A stretch of DNA of 64,000 nucleotides from Aradus depressus (Eukaryota; Arthropoda; Insecta; Hemiptera; Aradidae), in assembly GCA_963662175.1 (NCBI GenBank), contig OY759217.1, forward strand, positions 52,428,108 to 52,492,107. Reading direction: 5' to 3'. Shown piece by piece: positions 52,124-62,807 of this stretch. Below the pieces are notes generated by a model that was not told where the DNA came from, did no database searches, and was given only the letters and a program-made list of their open reading frames with translations. Both the position numbers and the translations under genes were made by a program. How positions within the stretch are numbered: the stretch's first letter is position 1; each line of letters starts with the position of its first letter.

Positions 52124-53465
52124 AACCGAACCTATTATTTTGTAACGTTGCATAAATCCTACAGATAATACATTTCGATATTTCAAAATCATTGTGCATA
52201 TTTTACTAAAAATTTAATTTAGCGAGCGGTAAGTACGAAAATAATTCAGTAAGGGTTTGACTACTGACTTTGGGGCCTACAAGATCGTACGGCAAAACGA
52301 CGTCGGTCTTCTTTAAAGCAAAAAAAACATTACGGACTTTTTTCAGTGAGTCTAAAAATATTCTTCTTCTTTTCATTGCGTACTGCACATTGTTTTATTT
52401 TACAGTCCTGTTCAGAATTAACGTTTACATATTACGTTTTTAAAATTCTTAATTTTTACATTATAACATTAATGTAGCATGGTTTGTTTTGTACAGTAGT
52501 ACTGCACTGTACAATAAATACATTTTGAGTTTTAATCAGATGTTTTGTTTTGTTAACACTATCTGAGTTCGTAGGTAGAAAACTTAAGATCTACGTATAA
52601 CTACATTATATAGTATTGATTAAGCTAAAGGAAAAAGTGTATTTATGAGAAAAAAAAGTCGCTAAAATATTTATCATGTGCATTTTACTGTAAATTCTGT
52701 TTAATGCGGACTTTCGGTGATCCGGACGGGGTCTAGTCCGGATTAGCGGGACTCTACTGTATTATCAATACTTTCACGATTTGACTTCCTCATTAATTGG
52801 TTCTTTAATGGTTACTAAAACTGGTTTTTTGAACCCTTATAAGTGACTATTGGAAAAGTAGACAGTCATTTAGCAGGAAAGCGTCAAGGCGGGACCTGTT
52901 AGTTGTGTACCTGGCTGACAGGCGTCGCTAGCCTAGTCCACCTAACCAACCTGTTTCTTGGCTATGTCATTACTTTAACGATGATTTTACACACCCTTCA
53001 TTAAACTTTCATAATGTTAATAAGGTGGATATCAACATGTACAGTTATTTTTACCATATCTCCATGTTCACTTTCACACATTTCAACTGTTATGTGCACA
53101 GCTTCAAATCGTACAAGGTGGACAATTTTTCAGATATGTACTTCGTGGTAACCAATTTCTTTCTTCTTAAGGTCCTACGACCTTTTATCGTACCTGCTAT
53201 CGACACAGAGTAAACATTTCATGCTTTTTAATTTCGATAAAACCCCTTTTTTTCATAACAAATAGATACGTATGAATAATGAAAACGAAAGAAACTTGAA
53301 GACCCAGAAAGATACGTTTATATCTCAATTATTATTTAATATTAAGTGAAAAAGTTACTAAATAGATATGAAATGAATTCTCATCTTAAACATTTTTTAT
53401 TCTATAAATATTTTCTCGTGTTGAACTGATTCCAGGTCTACTTTGTGAAAAAAAAAACTCTTGAT

Positions 53466-53560
53466 TTAGTTCACTTGATAATGCCGTAAGAGGCGAAACA
53501 AACGTGTAATTTTGACTAATATAGTGAAAATATTGACAAGTAGTGGGTGCATGTGTATTA
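53466..53560 (+). repeat. Relative of the 10.9-kb foldback with a diverged hammerhead-like core
   Basis: CACTTGATAATGCCGTAAGA, GGCGAAACAAACGTG, then TATAGTGAAAATATTGACAA and GTAGTGGGTGCATGTGTATT. The core at 53475-53499 has TTGATAA in place of CTGANGA and a GCC/GGC stem II before GAAAC. Two core substitutions suggest a decayed motif. Confidence 0.5.
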
Positions 53561-54201
53561 TTTTATCCTTCAAAATATTTTCTCGCCTAAAGTCAGAAAT
53601 AACGGAGATAAAAAAAATGTTTTGAGTGGCGAGAGGGGTTGGACACACTCGCCACACTGTCTACTGTTTGTCTCTGTAATGTTAACTGGTATTATTTAAT
53701 CAATATTTAATAATAACTTGATCTGATTTCATGCTATCGGTATCTTCCTCTTCCTGTCCGAGACAGGTAACAATTAAAGAGAATTGCCACTTTCGTCTTT
53801 GACTTAACACTTTGACCTCGACAGAGAAAGCGAAATGTGAGGAACCGAAGATTTTGTCGTTAATGTACAAGTGAAATTTTTATTTTTTTTTTGATTGGAA
53901 GAGGGAGTGAGGGGCTAGTAAAACTAGTATGTTTGTGCTTCGGAAAATAATTCAGAGAACCGCAATTTTTTTTTTTTTTTTTCAAAGGCGGCAATGAAAT
54001 AGAGAGGATACAGAGGAGAAAAAAAAAATTGAGATCTCACGAAGTGAGTGTAAAATTGTATTTAAGTATTTCACATTTGGAGAAAGTGAGGTAAAAGAAA
54101 TGTGTGATCCTCCTGGCCTGGGTTAACTTTCTCAGTGAGGACGAGAGGGCGCGCAGGGGATATAACAGTTCTGAAGGAGGCAGCGGTTTATTAGGGACGA
54201 A

Positions 54202-54481
54202 ATGTCCCGGCTTTTTTTACAACGCCATATCGCCTACTACCAGAGCGCTCTTTCCTCACTCTGGTAGACATGAGCTCGATTCTACTATGGGAGTCCTCAA
54301 TTTTGACTACCCTAAATTTTTATTAACCTAGGGTAGGGGTCTTTAAAGAGTACCTGACATCGTAACGGCTCGGGACCATCGCTAAACTTCCCATCCGAAG
54401 GACGGCATGCTTAAGTTAAGTTTTTTTTTTTTTTTGCCTCGGCAAGCAAAGACGCATAACACTGAGCTTCCGATGCCCTCC
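54202..54481 (-). repeat. SINE family A copy with a T run
   Basis: CCATATCGCCTACTACCAGA, GCGCTCTTTCCTCACTCTGG, GGGTAGGGGTCTTTAAAGAG, GTACCTGACATCGTAACGGC, CCATCCGAAGGACGGCATGC, then a T run at about 54420-54435 replacing part of the head. Confidence 0.8.
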
Positions 54482-55079
54482 ATAAGAATGAGGATTTGGT
54501 GACCTTGGGTTAGAAGAGGAACAGAAAAAATGTAATAGAATAATTCACGATGCGGAAGTACACTGCAGAAGATTCATTGTTAAGGGGCGTTATCACTTCT
54601 TTTTGCTAAAATTTCATAAGGGTATTGGAATAGCAAGGAGGAGATGGTTGAAATATGAAAAACAAGTAGTGTAATGCATTGTGTCAGGGTAGTATTATTT
54701 TTCATGTCTTAATTATGCTGAAATGATAGTTCTCTTATCTTTTAACCAGTTTAATATATCCCATACAATTTTTATTTTAAGCTGACCAGTTTACTTCGAG
54801 AAGATTTACGATAAGGATCCAAGGAGCAGCTGACTACTCATTTTGGCACTGATATGAATTTCAAAATGAACTTTTGATCGAACTTTTAGGTTTGAACAAT
54901 AACTCCGCTTGGTAAGACGGACCCTACCATCATATTCTCACCAAACATGCCCCCCCCCCCCCCCCCCCCCTCACAACATTTTATACGTGTATCCTGAACT
55001 TCACAAGGACGACAAAGGGAAGGGGAAGTTCATAAGAGGATCCACAAGTCCCTCATAAAGAGCAGCCATATCTCTATAT

Positions 55080-55295
55080 TAGTTTTGGAGGGAGAGCTGA
55101 AACTTAGTTGACTAATGCGGACTGGGGAAGTACTTATCACTTTCCTACTTTCCCAGGTAGTATAGAGGAAGTTATGTAATTCGATGTTGAGTTTTACATA
55201 ATATCTAGTATGATTCAGAAGATTCTATGTAAATCATGGGTTATGGAGAGAGAGCGAAAACATACTTGATAAATTCGAGCTAGGGAAGTACATTG
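55080..55295 (-). repeat. Fragments of the dispersed family
   Basis: Two pieces on the minus strand, each ending TACTTCCC(C/T)AG: 55080-55135 (CTTCCCCAGTCCGCATTAGT, CAACTAAGTTTCAGCTCTCC) and 55220-55295 (CAATGTACTTCCCTAGCTCG). Confidence 0.5.
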
Positions 55296-55299
55296 CCGG

Positions 55300-55435
55300 T
55301 AATACTCCCGTTAGCAACCGTTGCTATGCAAGTTGTTGGTTCGAATCCTGGACCGAACAGGCAACAGCTCAATGCTCCTTGTCCAATCCTCCCCTCGTAC
55401 AGTAGTCTGTAGTCCCACACAGTTAAAAAAAAAAG
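55300..55435 (+). repeat. tRNA-like SINE fragment, family C
   Basis: AGCAACCGTTGCTATGCAAG, TTGTTGGTTCGAATCCTGGA contains a perfect B box GGTTCGAATCC, then CAACAGCTCAATGCTCCTTG. Single copy in the window. It could be a degraded tRNA pseudogene or a SINE. Confidence 0.4.
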
Positions 55436-55689
55436 CGTTCTTATAAAAAAATTCTGTTTTTACAGAGAACAGCTGCCTTCAAACAAGGTACCTGGTGTTT
55501 TTTATTAGTTAAGTTTTCTACTGTTGCCTATAAAAACATATTTATTTTACTGTCTATTATTGATGAGTTACATTTCATGAATAGAGGAGGGATTAGGGGA
55601 GACAAATACGAAAATGGTAGAACCCGGAGAGGGGGGGGGGGGGGGGGGGGTTTCCACTAATTTTTAAAAGAGGTCGCCAGAGTGAAAGC

Positions 55690-55968
55690 AATCGACAAAC
55701 AAGGTTTATACTCATTTATTTATAAGGTTTAACAAATTGTTGAACATTTTTATATACATATTATAGTATCCATCATGGTTCTATTTGAGGCGCTTCTGGT
55801 CGGTAACACTCCAATAGCTGATTGGGACCCATTTCCTTGAAACAGTACCAACCTATAATGGCATTTTTACTAGGTACCAGAAAAACATCAATAGCTTTAG
55901 AATGACGATATTGTTCAACAATTTGTTAAACCTTATAAATAAATGAGTATAAAGCTAGTTTGTCGATT
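55690..55968. repeat. MITE with about 56-bp terminal inverted repeats, 279 bp
   Basis: The left end AATCGACAAACAAGGTTTAT, ACTCATTTATTTATAAGGTT, TAACAAATTGTTGAAC is repeated inverted at the right end with only a four-base difference (AAGG against TAGC). No ORF. The centre has unrelated moderate-GC sequence. No clear target-site duplication. Confidence 0.9.
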
Positions 55969-56064
55969 CCTTATATACGAGTGTGTATATATATAATTTT
56001 TGTTTTTGATTTTCAAAAAGAAGATGGTTTTATTTATTTTAAAGGTTGTTTGTTATTTGTGATT

Positions 56065-56360
56065 GTGACTCTTGTCCCGGCTGTAACTACAAGGTCACAT
56101 CACCTACCACTAGAGTGCTCTCTCGTCATTCTCATGGACTTGAGCCCGACTCTACTACATCCGACTCATCTAAATTTTTATTCATCTAGAGTAGGGATCT
56201 TTAACGAGTACCTGACATCGTACAGGCTCGAGACCATCGCTTAACGTCCCATTCGAAGGAGCGCCCAGATAAAAGACCTAAGGGCCTCAACCGAGTTTCG
56301 AACCCGCGATCTTGAGCTCGGAAGGCAGGCACGCTCCTTCTGAGCTACCGGCGCCTTCTC
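56065..56360 (-). repeat. SINE family A copy
   Basis: GCGCCGGTAGCTCAGAAGGA, GAGCTCAAGATCGCGGGTTC, GAAACTCGGTTGAGGCCCTT with good A and B boxes; the stretch between the head and the GGGACGTTAAGCGATGG block is shortened. It lies about 470 bp upstream of DNAI7, pointing away from it. Confidence 0.85.
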
Positions 56361-56488
56361 AATGAAGTGCTAAAACCTACAGTATTTTAAGCAGCTTAGA
56401 TTGTGTCCTCTTTAAGCTAAATATATAATGATACCTATGCGTAAAGATAGGTAATTTTTATCTCCAGTAGGAAAGAACTGAACACTGT

Positions 56489-56628
56489 GTATCCGAATAA
56501 GGGAGCATTCGACTATGTATCCGAATAGGGGAGCATTCGACAATGTATTCGAATAGGGGAGCATTCGACAATGTATTCGAATAGGGGAGCATTCGACAAT
56601 GTATTCGAATAGGGGAGCATTCGACAAT
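56489..56628. repeat. Promoter-proximal minisatellite: five copies of a 28-bp unit
   Basis: The unit reads GTATTCGAATAGGGGAGCAT then TCGACAAT. 140 bases, exactly five units. The first two units have ATCC for ATTC and one has AATAAGGG. The array ends 201 bases before the DNAI7 start codon. Each unit contains TTCGAA and TCGA palindromes. Confidence 0.93.
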
Positions 56629-56829
56629 GTATCCAGCGCAAAGTTTTCGTTCTCCTCGCTGAAAACAACCGACAAGTTTTGATTGAAAATCAACATGTTT
56701 CAAATAACAAATTATAATCAATTGTTTTATATATATATCGAACCGATTCGAGAGTTTATTATTTATTTATTTTAAGTATATATATTTATTTTCTTCTTTG
56801 TAATATATATTTTTTTTGAACGTAAACAA
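56629..56829 (+). promoter_or_regulatory. Likely promoter and 5'UTR of DNAI7
   Basis: AT-rich, with TATATATAT at about 56729-56738 and several TATA-like words at 56772-56810 close to the start codon. No unique TATA box can be picked. The call is positional. Confidence 0.35.
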
Positions 56830-59616
56830 ATGAGACATAATTATAACGGATTTTTCAGGAAAAAATACAAAAAAAAAATGGGACCCAAAATGGCCGGTCG
56901 GAAAGAAAAAATGGCAGCAAAAGCAGCGCAATTGGAAGCACTGCGAAGAGAAAAGGAAGAACAGGAGGAGAGAGAAAGACAAGAAATGGAAAGAGAGAAA
57001 CAACTGGCGAAAGAGAGGGCGGAGAAGAAGAGACGAGAAGAAATAGAAATATATGAGAAAGGAGTACGGGATAGTGTGCTACAAGAGACCTGTCAACACT
57101 TGCGTAGGCTGAAGGAAGTCAACTTCAAGAGCAAGACCCAGAAAAGGGAAGAAGAAGAGTGGGAGAGGTATGTGAGGTGCGAACGGCTGCCCTTCCCCAA
57201 CGATGTACCCAACATGAACACATACCTGTACCTGTGGCACGAGACGGAGGAGACGGGGCGAATAGAGACAGTGTTTGACAAGAACGAATCAATGCTCGCC
57301 ATCCTCGACATCCTCCAAGATTACATCGACGAACCCCTCAACGCCAGCCTCAACCAAGTCAACAACCAGAAAGAAGTACGCGAAAAGTATCGGAAAGAAC
57401 TCACTGATAAAATGGATACTGCCTGTTTCCTGATGATCCGAAATATAATTGAATCTTTTGATAAGATCAATTATTGGGAAGCGGAATATGAAAAGCATTC
57501 AGAGAACGTGAAACTATGGATGTGGGCTTGGCGAATGAAAGGGTTCAGTTCAGTTGCTTCGCGGCCACTGCCAGCCAAAGTGTTCACAAATATCACTGTG
57601 AAACTGCCAACAACCCTCAGCAACAAACAACTCATACTGAGGATCATACACACTGCACACGATCACTACAGCGACAACAGTCCGTCATGGAACGAACCGG
57701 AAAACCCTCTGAAACATAACTTGTATCAAGATAATTCTATGTGGCACGAGAAGAAGATAGAAGTGATTAAAGCAAATTATGATGAATATTTAGAGAAAGA
57801 GGAAGTACCTTGTTGGTTTGAATTAGGAGAAGAAAATACAGAAGAAGACAAGGAAATGAAGGATAAATCAGCAGAACAGACAAAGGAAATTGCAATAATG
57901 GACAAAACTGAGAAAAAGACAGAAGGAAACCAGGAAATAGCGCAAAATATGGATGAAATAGAAGAGGAAAATGACAGTTTCAGCTATGTGTCCATTCTTA
58001 GCTCATCTTTCACAGACAGCAACAGCGACCGCTATTTAAGTCCAAGCAAACTATCTCAAAGGAATCGATACAGAAATGAATACATGCTGAGGCAAAAAGC
58101 GGAAAAGAATGAATCCCAATCTGATGATGAAGATACAGATACGGTACGACCAAAGAGGATAGTTGACTGGGAAACTTTCGGTGAGGCAAATGAAATAGAT
58201 GAGCGTCTAATATTGGATACGGTATTTGGAGTGTCTGAAGAGGGATCAACCAGTCAAGACGGTGAGAAACCAATGAGAACTCTGAAAGACCTAATGAGGG
58301 ATGTGAAACCAAGAAGGCGGCTAGACACCCTGCGCATGGCTGATGACATTCGGAAAAATCTTTATTGCATCCTGCGACGAGGTGGAAAACATAAAAAGAA
58401 AATGTCCATTGAACAAGCTGATCTCGGAAAAACTTACAAGAACGTTAATACTGTTTTGGAAGATATGAAAGAAAGGGAAATTAAATTATATAAAGAAAAA
58501 TTAACAACAAAAGTATCAGAAAAAGAAATAAATTTGAGAAGATTTGCAATTTTAAGTGGGGTTTACCACATAAACCTTATACACCAAGTTCCACAATCTT
58601 ACAGGCACAAGGATGGGACTGTAGTACAATTGCAGTACGGGGAGTACACAATAAGGAAAGAACATTTCTTCTTTAAATATGTACCGCAGATTGTAACAGA
58701 AACGGAAGAAGAGGAAGAAGAAGAGGCCAAGCCCAAAGTTGATGAAGACATAGACAAGTTGATCTGCGTGGATATCCAGCTGACAGAGACAGTGTTGTGG
58801 TTCGAAACACCGGCGCCGGTCCTCTGGGAGGCAGAGACCCGAGTCTGGTCATCGGAACATGTCTACGATGTCAAGTTCAACGAAGAGAAACAACTGCTTT
58901 CCTTTCGAATCGGCAAAACTGCTCCGATCGGTATAGCAGCTTATAGGTATTACAATTTGCCTTATCAAACGTGGGAGTTGCGGCCGTCAGACTGGAAAAC
59001 TTCAAAAAGTATCGTGTTTTCGCTGACTGCGTCTACAGTTACAGTGGAGTATACGATAGAGGGAGATACAGTGCGACTGAACAGCATACAGAATGCAACC
59101 GGAGGTGCATTGGACGCTGTTTTGGGAATCCCATACCCGCCCAATCAGTTGATCCGTATCATGAGAAGGGCAGGGTTGGACATTTTCCCAGGATGGGATG
59201 CCTTCTTGTACGTTGACGGGAATTCCGTCAAAGATAAAATCCTAGAAGACCACATGTACTTGTGCATGGCCATCTTCTCAAGGGAGTACCAGTTCACCTG
59301 GTCTCGGTGGAACATGCCAGCGGGTCGAGACAAGATAGTACTGCAGCTGAGGGAGGCGGGACTGGCCAAGGATCAGGTCAACTACAGCATGCTGGTGACA
59401 ACGCAGCAGCGCGCTGCACTCGTCAACTGCACCGATGTGAGCCCAGCCTTCAACGAGGAGCCCATCCCAGAGCTCGGCTTCCAGCCTGACCTCTACTCCC
59501 TCCTCATGCACATCTCTTCCAACAAGATCAAGAAGCATGTGAAGAAGACGGACAAAGACCTCATCTTCACTCTATACTATATGTTGCTTCAAACAAAACT
59601 ATTAAGTTTTTCATAA
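56830..59616 (+). CDS. DNAI7: Axonemal dynein-associated protein DNAI7 (CASC1 / IC97)
   Basis: Intronless, up to 928 aa. DNAI7 (Chlamydomonas IC97/FAP94) is an inner-arm dynein accessory protein; in insects it would serve sperm flagella and ciliated sensory neurons. Order: Lys/Arg/Glu-rich coiled coil at about 17-90; Casc1_N domain from WERYVRCERLPFPNDVP through MNTYLYLWHETEE; acidic low-complexity linker at about 330-430; Casc1_C region with FAILSGVYHINLIHQVPQSY (about 575), AYRYYNLPYQTWELRPSDW (about 706) and RRAGLDIFPGWDAFLYV (about 778). The end, LYYMLLQTKLLSFS, matches the family terminus (HMLLSTRLLSYS in human), so the stop is genuine. The second Met (MGPKMAGRKEKMAAK, residue 17) is an alternative start. 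Lack of introns could mean an old retrocopy; the frame is intact throughout. Confidence 0.93.
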   Translation: MRHNYNGFFRKKYKKKMGPKMAGRKEKMAAKAAQLEALRREKEEQEERERQEMEREKQLAKERAEKKRREEIEIYEKGVRDSVLQETCQHLRRLKEVNFKSKTQKREEEEWERYVRCERLPFPNDVPNMNTYLYLWHETEETGRIETVFDKNESMLAILDILQDYIDEPLNASLNQVNNQKEVREKYRKELTDKMDTACFLMIRNIIESFDKINYWEAEYEKHSENVKLWMWAWRMKGFSSVASRPLPAKVFTNITVKLPTTLSNKQLILRIIHTAHDHYSDNSPSWNEPENPLKHNLYQDNSMWHEKKIEVIKANYDEYLEKEEVPCWFELGEENTEEDKEMKDKSAEQTKEIAIMDKTEKKTEGNQEIAQNMDEIEEENDSFSYVSILSSSFTDSNSDRYLSPSKLSQRNRYRNEYMLRQKAEKNESQSDDEDTDTVRPKRIVDWETFGEANEIDERLILDTVFGVSEEGSTSQDGEKPMRTLKDLMRDVKPRRRLDTLRMADDIRKNLYCILRRGGKHKKKMSIEQADLGKTYKNVNTVLEDMKEREIKLYKEKLTTKVSEKEINLRRFAILSGVYHINLIHQVPQSYRHKDGTVVQLQYGEYTIRKEHFFFKYVPQIVTETEEEEEEEAKPKVDEDIDKLICVDIQLTETVLWFETPAPVLWEAETRVWSSEHVYDVKFNEEKQLLSFRIGKTAPIGIAAYRYYNLPYQTWELRPSDWKTSKSIVFSLTASTVTVEYTIEGDTVRLNSIQNATGGALDAVLGIPYPPNQLIRIMRRAGLDIFPGWDAFLYVDGNSVKDKILEDHMYLCMAIFSREYQFTWSRWNMPAGRDKIVLQLREAGLAKDQVNYSMLVTTQQRAALVNCTDVSPAFNEEPIPELGFQPDLYSLLMHISSNKIKKHVKKTDKDLIFTLYYMLLQTKLLSFS

Positions 59617-59860
59617 AAGCAACAAGATATGTTCATCCTCCCTCATATCTGGCGATTATACCGCGAGATTATCGGTCAACATATACAGAACATTGGACAA
59701 TAAACAAACAGACAATTCAGGGGTTGCAGAAGAGGCGTCCTCCAGAACTCCGGAGGCCCAAAACGTCAAAGACTAGTCGAAGAGCCCTTCCCCTTGATTT
59801 TCAGCCAAATCAATTGTCAATACCTTTCAAATATTGTAAATATGTTATGGTTTTCGTCAC

Positions 59861-59866
59861 AATAAA
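59861..59866 (+). terminator. Candidate DNAI7 polyadenylation signal (proximal)
   Basis: AATAAA 245 bases after the stop codon. A second AATAAA is at 59950-59955. Which one is used cannot be told. Confidence 0.45.
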
Positions 59867-60227
59867 AAAGTTGAATTGTTTTTCCTTTAAACTTATGTTA
59901 TTTGAGGAATGTAGTATTGGTATTGTACAAATATAATTTGATAAGATCCAATAAAGAATGACATTAACATGATTATTAACAATATAATATCATTTTATTA
60001 TTAAAATTCCTCCCGGATCGATGCCAGTCATTTTTTTCTTTCATTTTTGATCAATTAAAAATAAGCTGAGAAAATTAAGAAAAACGTTCGGACGCAGCAG
60101 AGTCTATTTTAGAGAAAAGAGCAGCAGCGTGTTGACAGTTGGTCCTTACTGTCCAACTGGCGCAATGGACCGAAAATTGACATTTAAAATGGAAAATGGT
60201 GACTATTTAAAAAAAAAATAACCGGCA

Positions 60228-60420
60228 ATGTACTTCCCCAGCACAGATTAATCAATTAAGACTTCGCTTTCCCTCCAAAAAAAATCAATAATTGATTTAC
60301 ATAGGGGCTTCTGAATCCTCAAATTAAATTTCACGTCGATACATTCATTACATCGATAGTTTTTTTAGAGTTTTTGTGTTGAGACACCCCATCTCTTCAC
60401 TAAACAATACACTCCCCTTT
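60228..60420 (+). repeat. Head of the dispersed family
   Basis: CCGGCAATGTACTTCCCCAG, CACAGATTAATCAATTAAGA, CTTCGCTTTCCCTCCAAAAA, ACACCCCATCTC. It breaks off into the next repeat. Confidence 0.6.
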
Positions 60421-61275
60421 CATTCTTCTCTTCATATCTCTCCCCCGTATTCTCTAATTCGTCAATCTCATTATTCTAATCATTCAAATAGGGGCCATGG
60501 TGGCCGTGCGGGCTAGAGCGTAGAGCTTTGGTCGCATGGTTTGCGGGTTCGAATCCCGTCCGGGAGTGAGTTTTATTTCGTAGATAGAACTCCCTCCCGG
60601 GGCCATGGATGTCTTAAATAATTATATATAACACATTGACATGGCTAATATGCACCGTACATGAAGCCAAAAAAAAAAAAAAAAAAAAAAATCATTCAAA
60701 TTATTTACTTATCCCATTTCTTTTTTCTCTATTTTAATTTTTTTTTTATTCCCAAATTACTCTACCATAATCAATATTATTCTTTTTTTGTTTATTTTAC
60801 ACATATATATATTTCATCAAGCATTTTTTCATTTTTTATTTTATCTTATTTTATTATGTAGGTATTTTTATTTTTCTTCTCTCTCCTCACACTTCTCTAT
60901 CTAGCCCCTACTGACTAAAATTAATTTTATTTCAAACCTTGTCTGGGCATCCTTCCTTCTCTTTTATAATCAACCTTCATAGTGTTATGCTCTGTCCATT
61001 TTATTAATCTATTTATTTTTTTCTTATTTATACACTTTTTTATACTTATTCTCTTTTATTTATATATATGTAGATACTTTTATTTTTTTTTCTTCATAAT
61101 TAAGCTGTTAATTTTAAGTTTTTTCATGTTAATCTTTTGTATATCTATTATTAATTGTCTAGTTCTCTCGAATGTAGCACTAATTTATTTATCTATTTAT
61201 TTATTTATTTTTACGACATACTGATACTATATGTCATTGTTTCCTGTTATATAATAAAATTTATTTTCATTTCAT
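60415..61275 (+). repeat. Second copy of the 34.6-kb 3'UTR-like repeat, interrupted by a SINE
   Basis: CTCTCCCCCGTATTCTCTAA, TTCTCTCTCCTCACACTTCT, CTAAAATTAATTTTATTTCA, GAATGTAGCACTAATTTATT, GACATACTGATACTATATGT, ending ATAATAAAATTTATTTTCAT. Shares order and wording with 34617-35175; 60490-60689 is an insertion absent there. Confidence 0.6.
60490..60689 (+). mobile_element. tRNA-derived SINE (family D) with target-site duplication and poly-A tail
   Basis: GGGGCCATGGTGGCCGTGCG, GGCTAGAGCGTAGAGC (A-box region) and GCGGGTTCGAATCCCGTCCG (perfect B box), a body of about 110 bases, GTACATGAAGCC, then about 20 A. Flanked by identical AATCATTCAAAT at 60478-60489 and 60690-60701. It is a clean, young retroposition. 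The tRNA-like head is about 75 nt, but the body and tail rule out a simple tRNA gene. Confidence 0.9.
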
Positions 61276-61289
61276 TTCATTCATTTCTT

Positions 61290-61450
61290 CCCTTCACTTG
61301 AGTCGATTGGGCTGAAAAGTAGATACATTAATTCTGTATATTTTTATTTTTTTTTTAATTTTTATATTTGTAATTAGGGGAGGTCGGAAAACATGGAATC
61401 CCAGTGAAAACATAGAATTTCTGATTACAAATAATACAAATTTTAGTATA
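61290..61450 (+). repeat. Tail of the dispersed family
   Basis: CCCTTCACTTGAGTCGATTG, GGCTGAAAAGTAGATACATT, AGGTCGGAAAACATGGAATC, CCAGTGAAAACATAGAATTT, CTGATTAC. Confidence 0.55.
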
Positions 61451-62203
61451 ACTGAGCGTCACTGCACGGCGCCACACTTAACGAAACTCGGAAATAGAAA
61501 GTATCAAGTAGCTGATCACGTTTGGAATAACAGTGACCTTGGAGTAACTCAATATAGAGGACCCTGTTACTTATACAATAGTTCCTGGTTAACAACTTTA
61601 ACTAGAAAGGATAGTTACACAAACGTATCTACACTTTCGCCTCATAAAAATATCAACATTTCGAACTTTCTATGAGAAATCTGTATAACTAAATTGTGAG
61701 GGGGTGGCTTCTACATTGGAGAACATCTTACCTGCTTCTGGTCAAACAAAGACAATACAAGTGTTTTTAGCTTTCGTGGCTGTTTGTCATCGGGAATATG
61801 ACTCAATATATTTCAGTCGAACCTCATATTTTAAATTTGACTATTCCGGAATAACTTTTATAATTTAATATAATTTTTTCCTAATTATTCTTAAGCGAAA
61901 ATATGAATTTTCATTTTAAATACACTATACAATTTATACATCTATACATTTTTTCACTATAGTTAAAAATAATGGAGAGAAATCAAATTTTCGAGAAGGC
62001 GACGTGGGAAGGGAGGAAAATGAGGTGGTGAGGGTGGAGGGGAGGGGCGATTCGCTCACCTGATCCACCTAATCTCTAATTAAATACTTCTATAATTCCT
62101 AATAAATTTCTGATCAGGGATTTATGTGTCAGCATTTTTTTTTACTCAACTGAACATCAACTTTGTGACCGATTACATAACTTAACCTGTTGTACTCAAC
62201 ATA

Positions 62204-62807
62204 CAGTAGAACCTCGATTATCCGGGGTAATGGGGGGAAGGGGGGGGGGGGGGGGGAGAGAGGGCGCACGGATAAATAAAAACCACGGTTAATCGAGAAA
62301 CTTTTTATTTAACGAATTATTTATGTGTGTACATTGACAGGTTATAACGTTATCAGGGCTTGAAATAATATCTTTATATTAATCCTTCTTTGTTTTTTGC
62401 GGTTTGAAATGATTTTCCTTAGTTCAGTTCTAACCACGGTTAATCGAGAAACTTTTTATTTAACGAATTATTTATGTGTGTACATTGACAGGTTATAACG
62501 TTATCAGGGCTTGAAATAATATCTTTATATTAATCCTTCTTTGTTTTTTGCGGTTTGAAATGATTTTCCTTACTTCAGTTCTAAGTTTTCTCAAATTCAT
62601 GACGTCATGGAAGTCAAAATTTTCCTGTTTGCAGAAGTTGAGGAGGACATGAACTGGTTCCATTGCTTGACTTGTCTGAATGTTTCCTTCTTTAGCACCA
62701 AAACTGTCATCATTGTCACTCTACTCTGTTTCTAAGTTTCTAGGAACCTATACTTACTGCTTACACACCACGGTTATTCGCGAACAAGGCTAATCGAGGT
62801 TCTACTG
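62204..62807. repeat. pogo/Tigger-like non-autonomous element with an internal duplication
   Basis: 604 bp. The ends CAGTAGAACCTCGATTATCC and, inverted, CAGTAGAACCTCGATTAGCC are flanked by TA (62202-62203, 62808-62809). Inside, a 151-bp segment starting AACCACGGTTAATCGAGAAA is tandemly duplicated (62281-62431 and 62432-62582) with one or two differences. A G run lies at about 62237-62255. Isolated end fragments of the same group occur at about 23091-23150 and 52720-52757. No transposase. Confidence 0.85.

Noticed and set aside
57289..59538. Minus-strand ORFs opposite DNAI7
   Set aside because: Shadows of a long, well-identified plus-strand gene.
59617..59936. Open frame running on after the DNAI7 stop codon in another frame (…RYVHPPSYLAIIPRDYRS…)
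   Set aside because: DNAI7 already ends with the conserved family terminus, so this is not a lost C terminus. No family was recognised; treated as 3'UTR.
60491..60566. tRNA gene
   Set aside because: The tRNA-like head with a B box is followed by a SINE body, poly-A and target-site duplications. It is a SINE.
60661..61224. Phe/Ile/Tyr-rich ORFs that look like membrane proteins
   Set aside because: Translations of pyrimidine- and AT-rich repeat sequence also present at 34.6-35.2 kb.
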